This document shows positions 53,221 to 63,154 of a stretch of 64,000 nt of DNA, piece after piece. The notes beneath the pieces were generated by a model, which was given only the letters and a program-made list of their open reading frames with translations, did no database searches and was not told where the DNA came from. The translations under genes and the position numbers were made by a program. Source of the DNA: Gellertiella hungarica (GTDB lineage: Bacteria; Pseudomonadota; Alphaproteobacteria; Rhizobiales; Rhizobiaceae); contig NZ_JACIEZ010000002.1 in NCBI RefSeq assembly GCF_014197145.1, positions 1 through 64,000 on the forward strand. The letters run 5' to 3'. Positions within the stretch are counted from its first letter, which is position 1. Each line of letters opens with the position of its first letter.

Positions 53221-53865
53221 TCAGCCTTCCAGGCAGGTTTCGACGAAGAGCTTGAAGGCGCGCGCCCGGTGCGACAGCGCCTCCGGATCGCCCGGCTTCC
53301 AGCCGTGCTTCTCCTCGGCCGTCATCTCGCCGAAGGTGCGCTCGTGCCCTTCGGGCTGGAAGATCGGGTCGTAGCCGAAGCCGCTCGTTCCGCGCGGCGG
53401 CCAGACCACATGGCCTTCCACCTCGCCGCGGAACACTTCCGTGTGGCCGTCCGGCCAGGCAAGGCAGAGCACGCTCACGAACCGGGCGGTGCGCCGGTCT
53501 GCCGAAGTGGCGCCGCGCTCGCCAAGCGCCTTCTCCACCTTTTCCATCGCCATTGCGAAATCGCGGGTGCCGTCTTCCTTTTCCGCCCAGTTGGCGGTGT
53601 AGACGCCCGGTGCGCCGTCGAGGGCGTCGATGGCAAGGCCGCTGTCGTCGGAAAGCGCCGGCAGGCCCGCGGCCTTCGCCGAGGCAAGCGCCTTGATACG
53701 GGCGTTCTCCTCGAAGGTGGTGCCCGTTTCGTCCGGCTCGATGAAGTTCAGCTCCGCTGCCGATTTCGCGGAGAAGCCGAAGGGGCCGATGAGATCGGCG
53801 ATCTCGCGGATCTTGCCCTGGTTGTGGCTGGCGACCACGATGGTCTTGGTGTCGAGCTTGCGCAT
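53221..53865 (-). CDS. rdgB: XTP/dITP diphosphatase (RdgB/HAM1)
   Basis: 214 residues from the ATG at 53865, with AAGGA upstream. It removes non-canonical purine nucleotides (XTP, dITP) by hydrolysis to the monophosphate. [11 protein letters not shown] near 12-22, [24 protein letters not shown] near 72-95 and [22 protein letters not shown] near 160-181 are the family motifs. Forms an operon with hemW; a VOC gene precedes it by 5 bp. Confidence 0.96.
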   Translation of the reverse strand: MRKLDTKTIVVASHNQGKIREIADLIGPFGFSAKSAAELNFIEPDETGTTFEENARIKALASAKAAGLPALSDDSGLAIDALDGAPGVYTANWAEKEDGTRDFAMAMEKVEKALGERGATSADRRTARFVSVLCLAWPDGHTEVFRGEVEGHVVWPPRGTSGFGYDPIFQPEGHERTFGEMTAEEKHGWKPGDPEALSHRARAFKLFVETCLEG

Positions 53866-53870
53866 CGCAA

Positions 53871-54299
53871 TCAGGTCCTTGTCTCGAGCCCCCAGAGGGC
53901 AGGTTCGGCGCATTCCAGGCTGTTGCCGGCCGGGTCGCGGAAATAGAGGGAGCGGGCGCCGCCCGGCCAGCGGAAATCCGCCTCGATGGCAATGCCGGCC
54001 GCCTTCAGCCGTTCGGCCATCGCATCCAGACCCGCGGCGGACAGGCGGAAACAGGCGTGGCCCGGCCCGCGTGCCCCGTGCGGCGGCACGGGAAGCGCAT
54101 CCGCAGCCGGGGGCTTTTCCGTTTCCGCCGGATTGAAGATCAGCAGGATCGAGTGTCCGAGCGAGAAGAATACATGCCGGTTGCCGGCACGGAGAACGGT
54201 CTTCAGCCCGAGGACGCCGCCGTAGAAGGCCTCGGCACGGTCGATGTCGTCGACATAGAGCGCGGTTTCGAGAATGCCTTCGATGGGCGTGTCCGTCAT
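53871..54299 (-). CDS. VOC (glyoxalase/bleomycin resistance) family protein
   Basis: 142 residues from the ATG at 54299. Two betaalphabetabetabeta units: [24 protein letters not shown] near 8-31 and [23 protein letters not shown] near 79-101, then [15 protein letters not shown] near 120-134. The expected metal ligands (His79, Glu131) are in place. VOC proteins include dioxygenases, lyases and fosfomycin-type resistance proteins; no substrate is evident. It stands between rph and rdgB on the same strand and may share their transcript. Confidence 0.85.
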   Translation of the reverse strand: MTDTPIEGILETALYVDDIDRAEAFYGGVLGLKTVLRAGNRHVFFSLGHSILLIFNPAETEKPPAADALPVPPHGARGPGHACFRLSAAGLDAMAERLKAAGIAIEADFRWPGGARSLYFRDPAGNSLECAEPALWGLETRT

Positions 54300-54330
54300 G
54301 GGCCTGTCGTCCTCTCTCCGGCCTGCCGGA

Positions 54331-55047
54331 TCAGGCGATCGCCTGCTTCTGCAGGGTGACGAGCTCGGCGATCCCGTTGCGGGCAAGCCCGAGCAGCGTC
54401 AGGAATTCGGTTTCGCTGAAGGGGGTGCCTTCGGCGGTGCCCTGGATCTCGACGATACCGCCCGAGCCGGTCATGACGAAATTCGCATCCGTCTCGGCAG
54501 CGCTGTCTTCGAGATAATCGAGGTCGATCACCGGCTGGCTTGCGAAGATGCCGCAGGAAATAGCGGCAACGTGGTCCTTGAGCACCCGCTCCACCTTGAT
54601 CATGCCGCGGGCTTCCATCCACTTCAGGCAGTCGTGCAGGGCGATCCACGCGCCGGTGATGGAGGCGGTGCGGGTGCCGCCATCCGCCTGGATGACGTCG
54701 CAGTCGATGGAGATCTGCCGTTCGCCGAGCGCTTCGAGATCGACCACGGCGCGCAGGCTCCGGCCGATGAGGCGCTGGATTTCCTGGGTGCGGCCGCTCT
54801 GCTTGCCGCTCGATGCCTCGCGGCGCATGCGCTCGCCGGTGGCGCGCGGCAGCATGCCGTATTCGGCAGTGACCCAACCCTTGCCGCTGTTGCGCAGCCA
54901 CGGCGGCGTCTTGTCCTCGAGGCTCGCGGTGCAAAGGACATGCGTATCGCCGAACTTCACGAGGCACGACCCCTCCGCATGCTTGGAGAAGTTGCGCTCG
55001 AAGCTGACGGCGCGCATGGCGTCGGTTTTTCTGCCGGATGGCCGCAT
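54331..55047 (-). CDS. rph: Ribonuclease PH
   Basis: 238 residues, full length. Phosphorolytic 3'-5' exoribonuclease for tRNA and rRNA end trimming; works as a hexamer. [20 protein letters not shown] (start), [33 protein letters not shown] near 50-82 split by the catalytic region, [39 protein letters not shown] near 95-133, and [13 protein letters not shown] near 202. Unlike the E. coli K-12 allele, the frame is intact. Divergent from hrcA, as is common in alphaproteobacteria. Confidence 0.97.
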   Translation of the reverse strand: MRPSGRKTDAMRAVSFERNFSKHAEGSCLVKFGDTHVLCTASLEDKTPPWLRNSGKGWVTAEYGMLPRATGERMRREASSGKQSGRTQEIQRLIGRSLRAVVDLEALGERQISIDCDVIQADGGTRTASITGAWIALHDCLKWMEARGMIKVERVLKDHVAAISCGIFASQPVIDLDYLEDSAAETDANFVMTGSGGIVEIQGTAEGTPFSETEFLTLLGLARNGIAELVTLQKQAIA

Positions 55048-55156
55048 GGAATACTCCTGAAAATCTGGTTCCCGCGTCTTAAGGCTCCCCCTCGCATTTT
55101 GCAAAAGGAAATCATGGCAGGCGGGACGGCGGCCTGATTTCCAAGGCTTTTTCCTT

Positions 55157-55184
55157 TTGCCAAGCGCACTACCTTCATTATATT
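55157..55184 (+). promoter_or_regulatory. Candidate sigma-70 promoter of hrcA
   Basis: TTGCCA at 55157-55162 and TATATT at 55179-55184 with a 16-bp spacer, about 35 bp before the start codon. No CIRCE inverted repeat was found in this 171-bp divergent gap. Confidence 0.5.
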
Positions 55185-55218
55185 CAGGGGTACTGGTTGG
55201 AACTTTGCTGGAAGGGCC

Positions 55219-56307
55219 ATGGGGCTGGCGACGCGCAAGGACATAGAGGCGGCAACGCAGCTGGACGAACGGTCGAGGGAAATCTTCCGCCGGATCGTGG
55301 AAGGCTATCTGGAAACGGGCGAACCGCTCGGCTCGCGCAGCCTCTCCCGCCTGCTGCCGATGTCGCTCTCTCCCGCCTCCGTGCGCAACGTGATGAGCGA
55401 TCTCGAAGAGCTCGGCCTCATCTATTCCCCGCATGTGAGCGCCGGACGCCTGCCGACCCAGACGGGGCTGCGCTTCTTCGTCGATGCCTTCATGCAGGTG
55501 AGCGATCTCTCCGGCGAGGAGCGCGCCAACATCGACCGGCAGATCCGTTCTCCCGACCGGGACCAGCCCGTCGAGACCATGATGTCGGAGGCAAGCCGCA
55601 TCCTGTCCGGCATCTCCGGCGGCGCGGGCCTCGTCATCACCTCGAAGAGCGACACGGTGCTGAAGCATGTGGAGTTCATCCGGCTGGAGCCGACCAAGGC
55701 GCTGGCCGTGCTGGTGGGCGAACATGACCAGGTGGAAAACCGCATCATCGAGCTGCCGGCCGGCACCACCTCCTCGCAGCTCATCGAGGCCGCGAACTTC
55801 ATCAATGCCCATATGACGGGGCAGACGCTGCCGGCCCTGCGCCAGCAGCTGGAAAAGCTGAGGATCGCCGTGCGCCACGAACTGGACGCGCTTTCGCAAA
55901 GCCTGGTGGAGCGGGGACTTGCGGTGTGGTCCGGCGGCTTCGAGGACGACAAGCCCGCCCAGCTCATCGTCCGGGGACGGGCGAACCTGCTGGAAGGGGT
56001 GGCCGGCGCGGAGGACATCGACCGCCTGCGCATGCTTTTCGACGACCTCGAGAAGAAGGACAGCCTGATCGAGATCCTCAATCTTGCCGAAAGCGGCTCG
56101 GGCGTTCGCATCTTCATCGGCTCGGAAAACAAGCTTTTCTCGCTCTCCGGCTCGTCGCTGATCGTCGCGCCCTATCGCGACACGGAAGACCGGATCGTCG
56201 GCGCGGTCGGCGTGATCGGGCCGACGCGGCTCAACTATTCCCGGATCGTGCCCATGGTGGATTACACGGCGCAGGTTCTGGCAAAGCTGTCCCGCAAGAC
56301 GATCTGA
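55219..56307 (+). CDS. hrcA: Heat-inducible transcription repressor HrcA
   Basis: 362 residues. Represses chaperone genes through CIRCE sites and depends on GroEL. The N-terminal winged helix is [54 protein letters not shown], divided here over residues 15-70, followed by [18 protein letters not shown] and the GAF-like core up to [22 protein letters not shown] near the C-terminus. It has no CIRCE in its own promoter. grpE follows after a 191-bp gap. Confidence 0.96.
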   Translation: MGLATRKDIEAATQLDERSREIFRRIVEGYLETGEPLGSRSLSRLLPMSLSPASVRNVMSDLEELGLIYSPHVSAGRLPTQTGLRFFVDAFMQVSDLSGEERANIDRQIRSPDRDQPVETMMSEASRILSGISGGAGLVITSKSDTVLKHVEFIRLEPTKALAVLVGEHDQVENRIIELPAGTTSSQLIEAANFINAHMTGQTLPALRQQLEKLRIAVRHELDALSQSLVERGLAVWSGGFEDDKPAQLIVRGRANLLEGVAGAEDIDRLRMLFDDLEKKDSLIEILNLAESGSGVRIFIGSENKLFSLSGSSLIVAPYRDTEDRIVGAVGVIGPTRLNYSRIVPMVDYTAQVLAKLSRKTI

Positions 56308-56498
56308 AACGGCGGGGCCCTGGCACCCGCGCTGCGCCGGGCATCGGACGAAATCGGGCTGGAAAGCCTTGATTTTTGGACAGGGAACCTCGATATCGGC
56401 GCTGACAGGGTCTGCCATCGGGAGATGACGGACCTATCCCCTTGGCGGCCGGCCCTTCGCCCGCGCCGCCCCAGCCTGAAGAGTAACCGGAGAACGGC

Positions 56499-57125
56499 AT
56501 GACCGAAGAGACGAACAAGAACGGACCGGATGCAGCGGCCGCCGCGGCAGAAGCGCAAGCCACGGATACCGCTCAGTCGACCGAGGCACCCGCAACCGAG
56601 GCCTCCTCTGATCCCATCGAGACGCTGAAGGCCGAGAACGCCGAGCTGAAGGACCGCTTCCTGCGCCTTGCAGCGGAAATGGACAACCTGCGCCGCCGCA
56701 CCGAGCGCGACGTGAAGGACGCGAAGTCCTATTCCGTCGCCGGTTTCGCCCGCGACATGCTGGCGGTTTCGGACAACCTGCGCCGTGCGCTGGAGGCCAT
56801 CCCGGCAGAAGCCCGCGCCGCCGCCGACCAGGGCCTTTCCGCCCTGATCGAAGGCGTGGAGATGACCGAGCGCTCCATGCTGTCCGCGCTGGAACGTCAC
56901 GGCGTGAAGAAGATCGAGGCCGAAGGCGAGAAGTTCGACCCGAACTTCCACCAGGCCATGTTCGAGGTGCCGAACCCGAACGTGCCGAACAATACGGTGG
57001 TGCAGGTGGTTCAGGCCGGCTTCACCATCGGCGAGCGGGTGCTCCGCCCCGCCATGGTGGGCGTTGCCAAGGGCGGTCCGAAGGAGGCCCCCGCCAATGC
57101 CGAGGCCAGCAGCCAGCAGGGCTGA
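56499..57125 (+). CDS. grpE: Nucleotide exchange factor GrpE
   Basis: 208 residues. Promotes ADP release from DnaK; it forms a dimer with a long coiled coil. The first 40 residues are an Ala/Thr/Glu-rich disordered region, then [27 protein letters not shown], the coiled coil, near 46-72. The C-terminal beta domain has [24 protein letters not shown] near 131-154 and [22 protein letters not shown]. Normal length. Confidence 0.96.
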   Translation: MTEETNKNGPDAAAAAAEAQATDTAQSTEAPATEASSDPIETLKAENAELKDRFLRLAAEMDNLRRRTERDVKDAKSYSVAGFARDMLAVSDNLRRALEAIPAEARAAADQGLSALIEGVEMTERSMLSALERHGVKKIEAEGEKFDPNFHQAMFEVPNPNVPNNTVVQVVQAGFTIGERVLRPAMVGVAKGGPKEAPANAEASSQQG

Positions 57126-57317
57126 GCGGCCTCCGCCGGCACGATCAGAAAGTTCCCGCATCGCGTGGCCGCAAGGCTGCGGGATGTTTCTTTTGCGGCA
57201 GATGCGGGCGAGAGTGGATGGCCGGAGCAAGCGAGGTTCGCCTGTCCGGCCGAGACAACCGGTGGCAGGGACGGGGGCCGTGCCCAGCGCCCCTTCAGAC
57301 GCGGAAACCGCTCGCCG

Positions 57318-57830
57318 TCACCGCTTGCTCCGCAGGAAGTCGCGAAGGGAAGAGCCCTCGCGAAGCGCCTGCAATGCCTCGTCCACCCGCCGCCTTTCCG
57401 TGGCGGGCGTTCTTGCCGATGCCACATGGGCCGCGTACATCCGCTTCTTGCCGGGTGTCAGCTCGCTCCAGAGTGCCAGGACGACCGGCTCCGCGCCGAG
57501 AGCCCTCTCGAAAGCCTCCGGCACATCGACATGATCCTGATCGTCCACCCTGAAGCGCATCTCGACATCTTCTCCGAGATCGAAACCGGTCGCCGCCTTG
57601 ATCGCCGGTGATACGATGAAGTACCGGCGGCCGTCGCCCACCGGCATCCAGGCTCCCCGAACCGGAACGCCTGCAATCTCTCCTTCGACCCGCAGTCTGG
57701 GATAATCGCCGAAGGGCAGTTCTGCCTCCAGGGCCGGAGGCAAGAAGAGCACCTTGTAGCGGATGACCCGCGCCCGGCCCACGTCGAGGCGGGAGATGGG
57801 ACCCGTGAACTCATGGGTGAAGTAGCTCAT
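57318..57830 (-). CDS. YdeI/OmpD-associated, DUF1905 domain protein
   Basis: 170 residues. An N-terminal DUF1905-type beta domain (FTGPISRLDVGRARVIRYKVLFLPPALEAEL near 9-39) is followed by the C-terminal YdeI/Bacteriocin-protection-like region with LTPGKKRMYAAHVASARTPATERRRVDEALQALREG near 124-159, the standard fusion. Function is not known; some homologues are linked to polymyxin or bacteriocin tolerance. It points toward grpE, convergent. Confidence 0.83.
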   Translation of the reverse strand: MSYFTHEFTGPISRLDVGRARVIRYKVLFLPPALEAELPFGDYPRLRVEGEIAGVPVRGAWMPVGDGRRYFIVSPAIKAATGFDLGEDVEMRFRVDDQDHVDVPEAFERALGAEPVVLALWSELTPGKKRMYAAHVASARTPATERRRVDEALQALREGSSLRDFLRSKR

Positions 57831-57936
57831 CGGAGATCGTGCCGCCCGGTTGCCGCGTTCGAGGGTGTGTCACACCGAGCGGAACTGCCCAAACCATGCC
57901 CCTTATGGCCGCGATGCGGCTCCCTGGAGAAAGTCC

Positions 57937-58446
57937 TCATGTTCGCTTGAGTTCCGAGAGAAGTTCATCCAGCTGTTCCAGCTGTACCGGCAAGGCAGCG
58001 GCAGAGCCGGCGATGGCCTCCTCGAGCGCTTCGGCAGAGGCATGGGTCTCATGATAGGAAAGGGCTGTCTTTCCACCCGGCAGCGCGTCGAAGGTGACGG
58101 TCGTGACTGCGCCATCCTCGCCCTCGTCATTGGTCCAGACCATGCGCGCGCCATCCCTGACCTCGATGTAAGTGCCGTAGAAGACAGCCTTGTCCGAATC
58201 GCCTGCCTGGAATGCCAGACGGTAGGTGCCACCGGTGCGCGCGTCGATGTCGCAATCGACGAGGGAAACGCCCGTCATGCTCCGCGGCATCCACCACCGG
58301 CGAAAGAGCCCGGCGTCACTCCATGCTCTGAAAACCGTGCCGGGCTCGGCATCGAAAGTCCGGGTCACCCGAAGCGAGCGGTCGCCTGTCCGTTCGACCG
58401 GCGCTAGACCGGCCGACATGCCTTCATCCTTGGCCTCTTCCCCCAT
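57937..58446 (-). CDS. SRPBCC/AHSA1-like (activator of Hsp90 homologue 1) domain protein
   Basis: 169 residues from the ATG at 58446, preceded by AAGGGG. An AHSA1 helix-grip domain: VTRTFDAEPGTVFRAWSDAGLFRRWWMPRSM near 27-57, GGTYRLAFQ near 72, FYGTYIEVRDGARMVWT near 88-104 and TVTFDALPGGKTALSYHETHAS. Members bind hydrophobic ligands; the Hsp90 link comes from the eukaryotic homologue only. It is preceded by a gap (58447-58713) in which I saw nothing firm. Confidence 0.83.
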   Translation of the reverse strand: MGEEAKDEGMSAGLAPVERTGDRSLRVTRTFDAEPGTVFRAWSDAGLFRRWWMPRSMTGVSLVDCDIDARTGGTYRLAFQAGDSDKAVFYGTYIEVRDGARMVWTNDEGEDGAVTTVTFDALPGGKTALSYHETHASAEALEEAIAGSAAALPVQLEQLDELLSELKRT

Positions 58447-58713
58447 GGGGTTCCCCTTCTCACGTTGCGCCCGATCACAAGCGCGAACGGACGTCGTTGT
58501 GCCGGTCAGCCGTCCCGGGGGGTGTCGGGCGCCATCGGCCATCGGGCACTCAATGCCGGATGTCTCGACGCTCGGCATGCCGCAGGAGACCTCTTGCGGA
58601 CCGTGGGTGCCGCAAGTGCTTCCGGTTCAGGGCATTCTGTACGGAAAGACGGAGAAAGAACAGCCCCGATCATCCCGCGCGGGACGCAGCGCGACAGGAC
58701 GGGAAGGGGACCC

Positions 58714-59178
58714 TCACGCCGGATTGACGGTCGGCTCCTGGGTCAGGCAGGCATAAAGGGCGGAGGCGGATTCGGTGGAGCGCAGTTTCGTCACCAGGTC
58801 CTGATCGCGGAAGAGGCGTGCGATGCGCGACAGCGCCTTGAGGTGATCGGCGCCGGCACCCTCGGGCGCGAGCAGCAGGAAGACGAGGTCGACGGGCTGA
58901 TCGTCCAGCGCCTCGAAGTCGACGGGCGTTTCCAGCCGGGCAAACACGCCGGCGATGGAGTGGATCTGCTTGAGCTTGCCATGCGGGATGGCGATGCCGT
59001 TGCCCACGCCCGTGGAACCCAGGCGCTCGCGCTGGAGGATGACGTCGAAGATCTCCCGCTCGGGAATGCCGGTCAGCTTGGCGGCCTTCGCCGCCAGTTC
59101 CTGCAGCACCTGTTTCTTGGAGTTGACCCGGAGGGCAGGGATGATCGCACCGTCTTGCAGCAAATCTGCCAACGTCAT
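58714..59178 (-). CDS. ptsN: PTS IIA-like nitrogen-regulatory protein EIIANtr
   Basis: 154 residues from the ATG at 59178. Receives phosphate from the nitrogen PTS (PtsP/NPr) on the His in NGIAIPHGKL near 59-68. LGSTGVGNGIAIPHGK and LVFLLLAPEGAGADHLKALSRIARLFRD near 91-118 are the family signatures. It controls potassium and nitrogen functions in rhizobia. Its place after hpf and rpoN is the conserved rpoN-hpf-ptsN order, here with individual gaps. Confidence 0.95.
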   Translation of the reverse strand: MTLADLLQDGAIIPALRVNSKKQVLQELAAKAAKLTGIPEREIFDVILQRERLGSTGVGNGIAIPHGKLKQIHSIAGVFARLETPVDFEALDDQPVDLVFLLLAPEGAGADHLKALSRIARLFRDQDLVTKLRSTESASALYACLTQEPTVNPA

Positions 59179-59255
59179 TCTTTTGGTCCTTCGTGCCGCC
59201 CGGCAGGGTTCAGGCGAGGGGGCGGGCCTGTGCACGCCCCCTGCCGAAAACCGCA

Positions 59256-59828
59256 TCAGCCCTTGATGTTCGAGGCATCAATCCAGCCGATATTGCCGTC
59301 CTGGCGACGGTATACGATGTTGAGGTGCTCGCTGCCCGGCTTGCGGAACATCAGCACCGGCTCGTCCGTCATGTCGAGCGCCATCACGGCGGACGCGACA
59401 GACATGGTCTTCAGCTTCTTCGTGCTTTCCGCGACGATCGCGGGCGCGAAGTTATCCGGGATTTCCTCGTCCTCGTCGACGCCGGTATCCATCACGGTAT
59501 AGGCGACTTCCACCTGACCGTTGCCGGTGCCCAGATGGTGGTCCTTCAGCTTGCGCTTGTAACGGCGAAGCCGCTTCTCGATGCGGTCGAACGCCATGTC
59601 GAAGGCCAGCTGCGGATCGTTTGCCTCGCCTGCGGCATGCAGGTTGGCACCCGAATCCAGATGCAGGCGGCAATCGGCGGCGAAACGGGAACCCGACTTG
59701 TCGACGATCACCTGGCCGGAGTAGCCGCCATCGAAATACTTGTTGATGGCATCGGCAATCTGGCTCTCGATACGGACACGGAAGGCATCGCCAATATCCA
59801 TATGCTTGCCGGCTATACGAACGCTCAT
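59256..59828 (-). CDS. hpf: Ribosome hibernation promoting factor, long form
   Basis: 190 residues, so the long form that dimerises ribosomes (100S) by itself. The N-terminal ribosome-binding domain carries MSVRIAGKHMDIGDAFR and FDMAFDRIEKRLRRYKRKLKDHH near 76-98. The C-terminal dimerisation domain is near 130-190: KTMSVASAVMALDMTDEPVLMFR and NIVYRRQDGNIGWIDA. The 226-bp gap upstream to the rpoN stop (59829-60054) probably holds its promoter. Confidence 0.96.
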   Translation of the reverse strand: MSVRIAGKHMDIGDAFRVRIESQIADAINKYFDGGYSGQVIVDKSGSRFAADCRLHLDSGANLHAAGEANDPQLAFDMAFDRIEKRLRRYKRKLKDHHLGTGNGQVEVAYTVMDTGVDEDEEIPDNFAPAIVAESTKKLKTMSVASAVMALDMTDEPVLMFRKPGSEHLNIVYRRQDGNIGWIDASNIKG

Positions 59829-60054
59829 GGAACTCCCCTTCTACCTGGTGATTTGCAAGGGTCAGTCTACGCCAACCCTGAAGACCATCCAAGCATTTCG
59901 CGCGACGATGTCAATTTTGGGTAATGGTCCCCCTGTCGCCCGCGGTCCGTGTATCGATGTGAACGTCGTAACCCGATGGGCGGGGCTTCTACTCTTCACA
60001 GGGAGTGATTGTCAATCCTTTGTTAACGGGTGCACACCGGCTCCCGCCCGGTCG

Positions 60055-61599
60055 TCAGGCCGTTGCGCCGGCCCTCGCCTTCGCCTGCTTCTCGCGCCGG
60101 CGCTGGACGGAGGAGGGGATGTTCATCGCTTCCCGGTACTTCGCGACCGTGCGGCGGGCGAGCTGGATTCCCGCCTTTCCGAGGGCCTCCACGATGTCGT
60201 CGTCGGAAAGCACCGCCGCCGGGCTTTCCTCGGCAATCAGCGAACGGATGCGGTTTCGCACGGCCTCCGCCGAATGGGCATCGCCGCCTTCCACCGCCGC
60301 AATCGAGACCGTGAAGAAGTATTTCAGCTCGAACACGCCCCGTGGCGTTTCCATGTACTTGTTCGAGGTCACGCGGCTGACAGTCGATTCATGCACGCCG
60401 ATGGCATCCGCCACCGCCTTCAGCGTCAGCGGGCGCAGGTGGTCGATTCCCTTGAGGAGGAAGGCGTCCTGCTGGCGCACGATCTCTTCCGCCACCTTCA
60501 GGATGGTCCGGGCGCGCTGGTCCAGGCTGCGCACCAGCCAGTTGGCCGATTGCAGGCAGTTGCCGAGGAAGTTCTGGTCCTCGTCGGGCCGAAGCCGCCC
60601 GGCGGTCACGCGGCGATGATAGGTCTGGTTGATCAGAACCCTGGGCTGGGTCGCCGGGTTGAGGTCCACGAGCCAGCTCGCATGCGGGCCCGGCCGCACG
60701 ATCACGTCCGCGACGACGCTTTCGGCCGCGCCGCCGCCAAAGCCGCTGCCGGGCTTGGGGTTCAGCCGGCGGATATCCGCCAGCATGGCCAGCAGGTCCT
60801 CCTCCGTGGCCTTGCACAGGCGCTTCAGGCTCTGGAAATCCCTCTTGGCGAGCAGGTCGAGATGGTCGAGCAGGGTTTCCATCATCGGGTCGAGCCGGTC
60901 GAGCTGCCTGAGCTGGATCGCGAGGCACTCCTTCAGCGAGCGCGCGAAGACGCCCGGCGGTTCGAGCGTCTGCAGCCCGGCAAGAATGCGGGCGCGGTCC
61001 GCTGCGGAAAGCCCCAGCCGTGCGCCGAGCTCTTCCACGGCCGCCCCGTCCACGTAACCGCTGTCTTCCAGCAGCCCGGCCATGGCCTCCGCTGCAAGCC
61101 GGTCTCGCGCATTGTCGAACAGGAAGGGGATCTGGGCCTGAATGTGGTCGAGAAGCGACGGCGGCCCGCCGCCGAGATCGTCGGGCTCGAAGCCCTCGCC
61201 GCCGGCGCCGGTCGAGGTCCAGCCCTCGCCGAGCGGGGCTGTCGCGGCATCCGGCCCGGAGCCTTCGCCGCCCGCATAGCTGTCGTCGAAATTGGCATCC
61301 ATTTCCCGGCTGAGGCCAGCGGCGGCGCCGGTGTTCTCGCTCTCGTACCATTCGGAGGACAGGTCGCCCGCTTCGTTGAGGACGGTGCGCTCGGAGGCAT
61401 CCTCCCGGGCCTCGGGGGCGTCGTCCTCGCCATCGTCGCCGGAGGCGAGTTCGAGCAACGGGTTCTTCTCCACCTCCAGCCCGATGAACTGCAACAGCTC
61501 CGCATGCGGCATCTGCAGCAACTGGATCGACTGCATGAGCTGCGGTGTCATGACCAGCGACTGGCTCTGGCGCTGGAAAAGGCTGGCAGAGAGAGCCAT
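60055..61599 (-). CDS. rpoN: RNA polymerase sigma-54 factor
   Basis: 514 residues from the ATG at 61599, the usual MALSASLFQRQSQSLVMTPQL start. Region I (1-50) is Gln/Leu-rich, region II is acidic and variable, and region III has the helix-turn-helix GVHESTVSRVTSNKYM near 396-411 and the RpoN box ARRTVAKYREAMNIPS near 484-499. It directs transcription of nitrogen, C4-dicarboxylate and other genes from -24/-12 promoters. The next upstream gene is lptB. Confidence 0.97.
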   Translation of the reverse strand: MALSASLFQRQSQSLVMTPQLMQSIQLLQMPHAELLQFIGLEVEKNPLLELASGDDGEDDAPEAREDASERTVLNEAGDLSSEWYESENTGAAAGLSREMDANFDDSYAGGEGSGPDAATAPLGEGWTSTGAGGEGFEPDDLGGGPPSLLDHIQAQIPFLFDNARDRLAAEAMAGLLEDSGYVDGAAVEELGARLGLSAADRARILAGLQTLEPPGVFARSLKECLAIQLRQLDRLDPMMETLLDHLDLLAKRDFQSLKRLCKATEEDLLAMLADIRRLNPKPGSGFGGGAAESVVADVIVRPGPHASWLVDLNPATQPRVLINQTYHRRVTAGRLRPDEDQNFLGNCLQSANWLVRSLDQRARTILKVAEEIVRQQDAFLLKGIDHLRPLTLKAVADAIGVHESTVSRVTSNKYMETPRGVFELKYFFTVSIAAVEGGDAHSAEAVRNRIRSLIAEESPAAVLSDDDIVEALGKAGIQLARRTVAKYREAMNIPSSVQRRREKQAKARAGATA

Positions 61600-61779
61600 G
61601 ATGGGCGCCGTCACTCCTTGCCGCAAGGCGTGGCATCGCCCTTCCGGCCTACGAAAAACCTGAACTGGCCCGAAAATTGCTTGTTTTTCTCTTCCGGTCA
61701 ATCCGTCCCGGAAGAAATGGTAAAAAAGCGAAACCTTCTTGAGCCGGAGGGCGTCGGCCGGACGGGGTCGCGCCTGGCT

Positions 61780-62574
61780 TCAGAGGCTGAAATTGTCACC
61801 GAGATAGAGGCGGCGCACATCCGGATTGTTGATGATCTCGTCCGCCCGGCCGTGGGTCAGCACCTCACCCGCATGGATGATGTAGGCTCGGTCGATGAGG
61901 CCGAGGGTCTCGCGCACATTGTGATCGGTGATGAGCACGCCGATGCCGCGCGCGGTCAGGTGGCGCACGAGGTTCTGGATGTCGGCGACCGAAATCGGGT
62001 CGACGCCCGCGAAGGGCTCGTCGAGCAGCATGAAGGCCGGATCGCTGGCAAGCGCCCGGGCAATTTCGAGGCGCCGGCGTTCGCCGCCCGACAGCGCGAC
62101 CGCGGGCGACTTGCGCAGCCGCTCGATGTGGAACTCCTCGAGGAGTTCGGACAGCTTGCGCTCCCGCTCCTTGCGGTTCGAGACATGCACCTCGAGCACC
62201 GCATTGATGTTCTGCTCCACCGTGAGGCCGCGGAAAATCGAGGCTTCCTGCGGAAGATAGCCGACGCCGAGGCGTGCGCGGCGGTACATCGGCATCTTCG
62301 TGACGTCGCGACCGTTGAGATGGATCGTGCCCTGATCCACCGGCACCAGGCCGGTGATCATGTAGAAGCAGGTGGTCTTGCCCGCACCGTTCGGGCCGAG
62401 CAGGCCGACAGCCTCGCCCCGGCGCACCACGAGCGAGGCGCCGTTCACCACGCGCCGGGCGCGGTAGGTCTTCGTCAGGCCGCGCGCGATCAGCGTGCCG
62501 TCGTAACGGGCAAGATCGGCGGGCGTCGCAGGCTGGGCCTGTGTCTGCGGGTTACCGGACGGGGATGCGTTCAC
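61780..62574 (-). CDS. lptB: LPS export ABC transporter ATP-binding protein LptB
   Basis: 264 residues with a 20-25-residue Gln/Pro/Thr N-terminal extension. Walker A LLGPNGAGKTTCFYM near 58-72, signature ALSGGERRRLEIARALA near 158-174 and Walker B FMLLDEPFAGVDPI near 179-192. It powers lipopolysaccharide transport together with LptF/LptG in the inner membrane. lptC-lptA-lptB run in the same direction with gaps of 10-15 bp, then rpoN follows. Confidence 0.96.
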   Translation of the reverse strand: MNASPSGNPQTQAQPATPADLARYDGTLIARGLTKTYRARRVVNGASLVVRRGEAVGLLGPNGAGKTTCFYMITGLVPVDQGTIHLNGRDVTKMPMYRRARLGVGYLPQEASIFRGLTVEQNINAVLEVHVSNRKERERKLSELLEEFHIERLRKSPAVALSGGERRRLEIARALASDPAFMLLDEPFAGVDPISVADIQNLVRHLTARGIGVLITDHNVRETLGLIDRAYIIHAGEVLTHGRADEIINNPDVRRLYLGDNFSL

Positions 62575-62589
62575 GAGGACAAGATACCC

Positions 62590-63144
62590 TTACTGCTTCG
62601 GCTTCTGGCTCTTGGGGTCGAGCTGGATACGGACACGGCCGCCGCAGGCTTCCAGATGGGCCTCCCCGGTATTGGCATGCACCGTCAGCTTGCAGCCCAC
62701 GAACACGTTCTGCTGGTCGCTCAGCACCACCTGCTTGCCTTCCAGAATGAACACCTGGCTCGCCATCTCGAAGGAACCGGTGTCGCCGGTGGCCTGCTGC
62801 GTGCCGGAATTCAGGAGCACGCCGCCCGCAAGATCGATCTTCTCGATGTCGGTATTGCCGGCCGTCATCGACTTGCCGCCGCTCTTGTAATGGACGACCA
62901 TATGGCCCGCCTTCAGCGAGGTCGTGCCCTGGATGACGCTGACATTGCCCTTGAAGATGGCGGTCTTCTCCTGCTCCTTGATCTCGAGCTGATCGCTCTC
63001 GATCTGGATCGGCTGGTCATTGGAGAGCTTCAGACCCTCCATCTGGCTGCTCGTCGACTGCGCCATGGCCGTAAGCGGCATCATCAGGCAGGAGGCCACC
63101 AGCAGTGCAGACAGGGATCGGGCGCGCGGCATTTTAACCAGCAT
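62590..63144 (-). CDS. lptA: LPS transport periplasmic protein LptA
   Basis: 184 residues with signal peptide (MLVKMPRARSLSALLVASCLMMPLTAMAQ is typical: split over residues 1-29). The OstA/jelly-roll segment QPIQIESDQLEIKEQEKTAIFKGNVSVIQGTTSLKAGHMVVHY is near 45-87, followed by the second half up to VFILEGKQVVLSDQQN. It forms part of the periplasmic bridge for LPS. Ten bp downstream of lptC. Confidence 0.95.
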   Translation of the reverse strand: MLVKMPRARSLSALLVASCLMMPLTAMAQSTSSQMEGLKLSNDQPIQIESDQLEIKEQEKTAIFKGNVSVIQGTTSLKAGHMVVHYKSGGKSMTAGNTDIEKIDLAGGVLLNSGTQQATGDTGSFEMASQVFILEGKQVVLSDQQNVFVGCKLTVHANTGEAHLEACGGRVRIQLDPKSQKPKQ

Positions 63145-63154
63145 GGGTGAACCT

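Noticed and set aside
55048-55218. CIRCE element controlling hrcA
   Set aside because: No TTAGCACTC-N9-GAGTGCTAA-like inverted repeat in the divergent region.
59740-63150. A 1136-codon open plus-strand frame
   Set aside because: It is antisense to hpf, rpoN, lptB and lptA, all well conserved. Long shadow frames are expected at this GC content.
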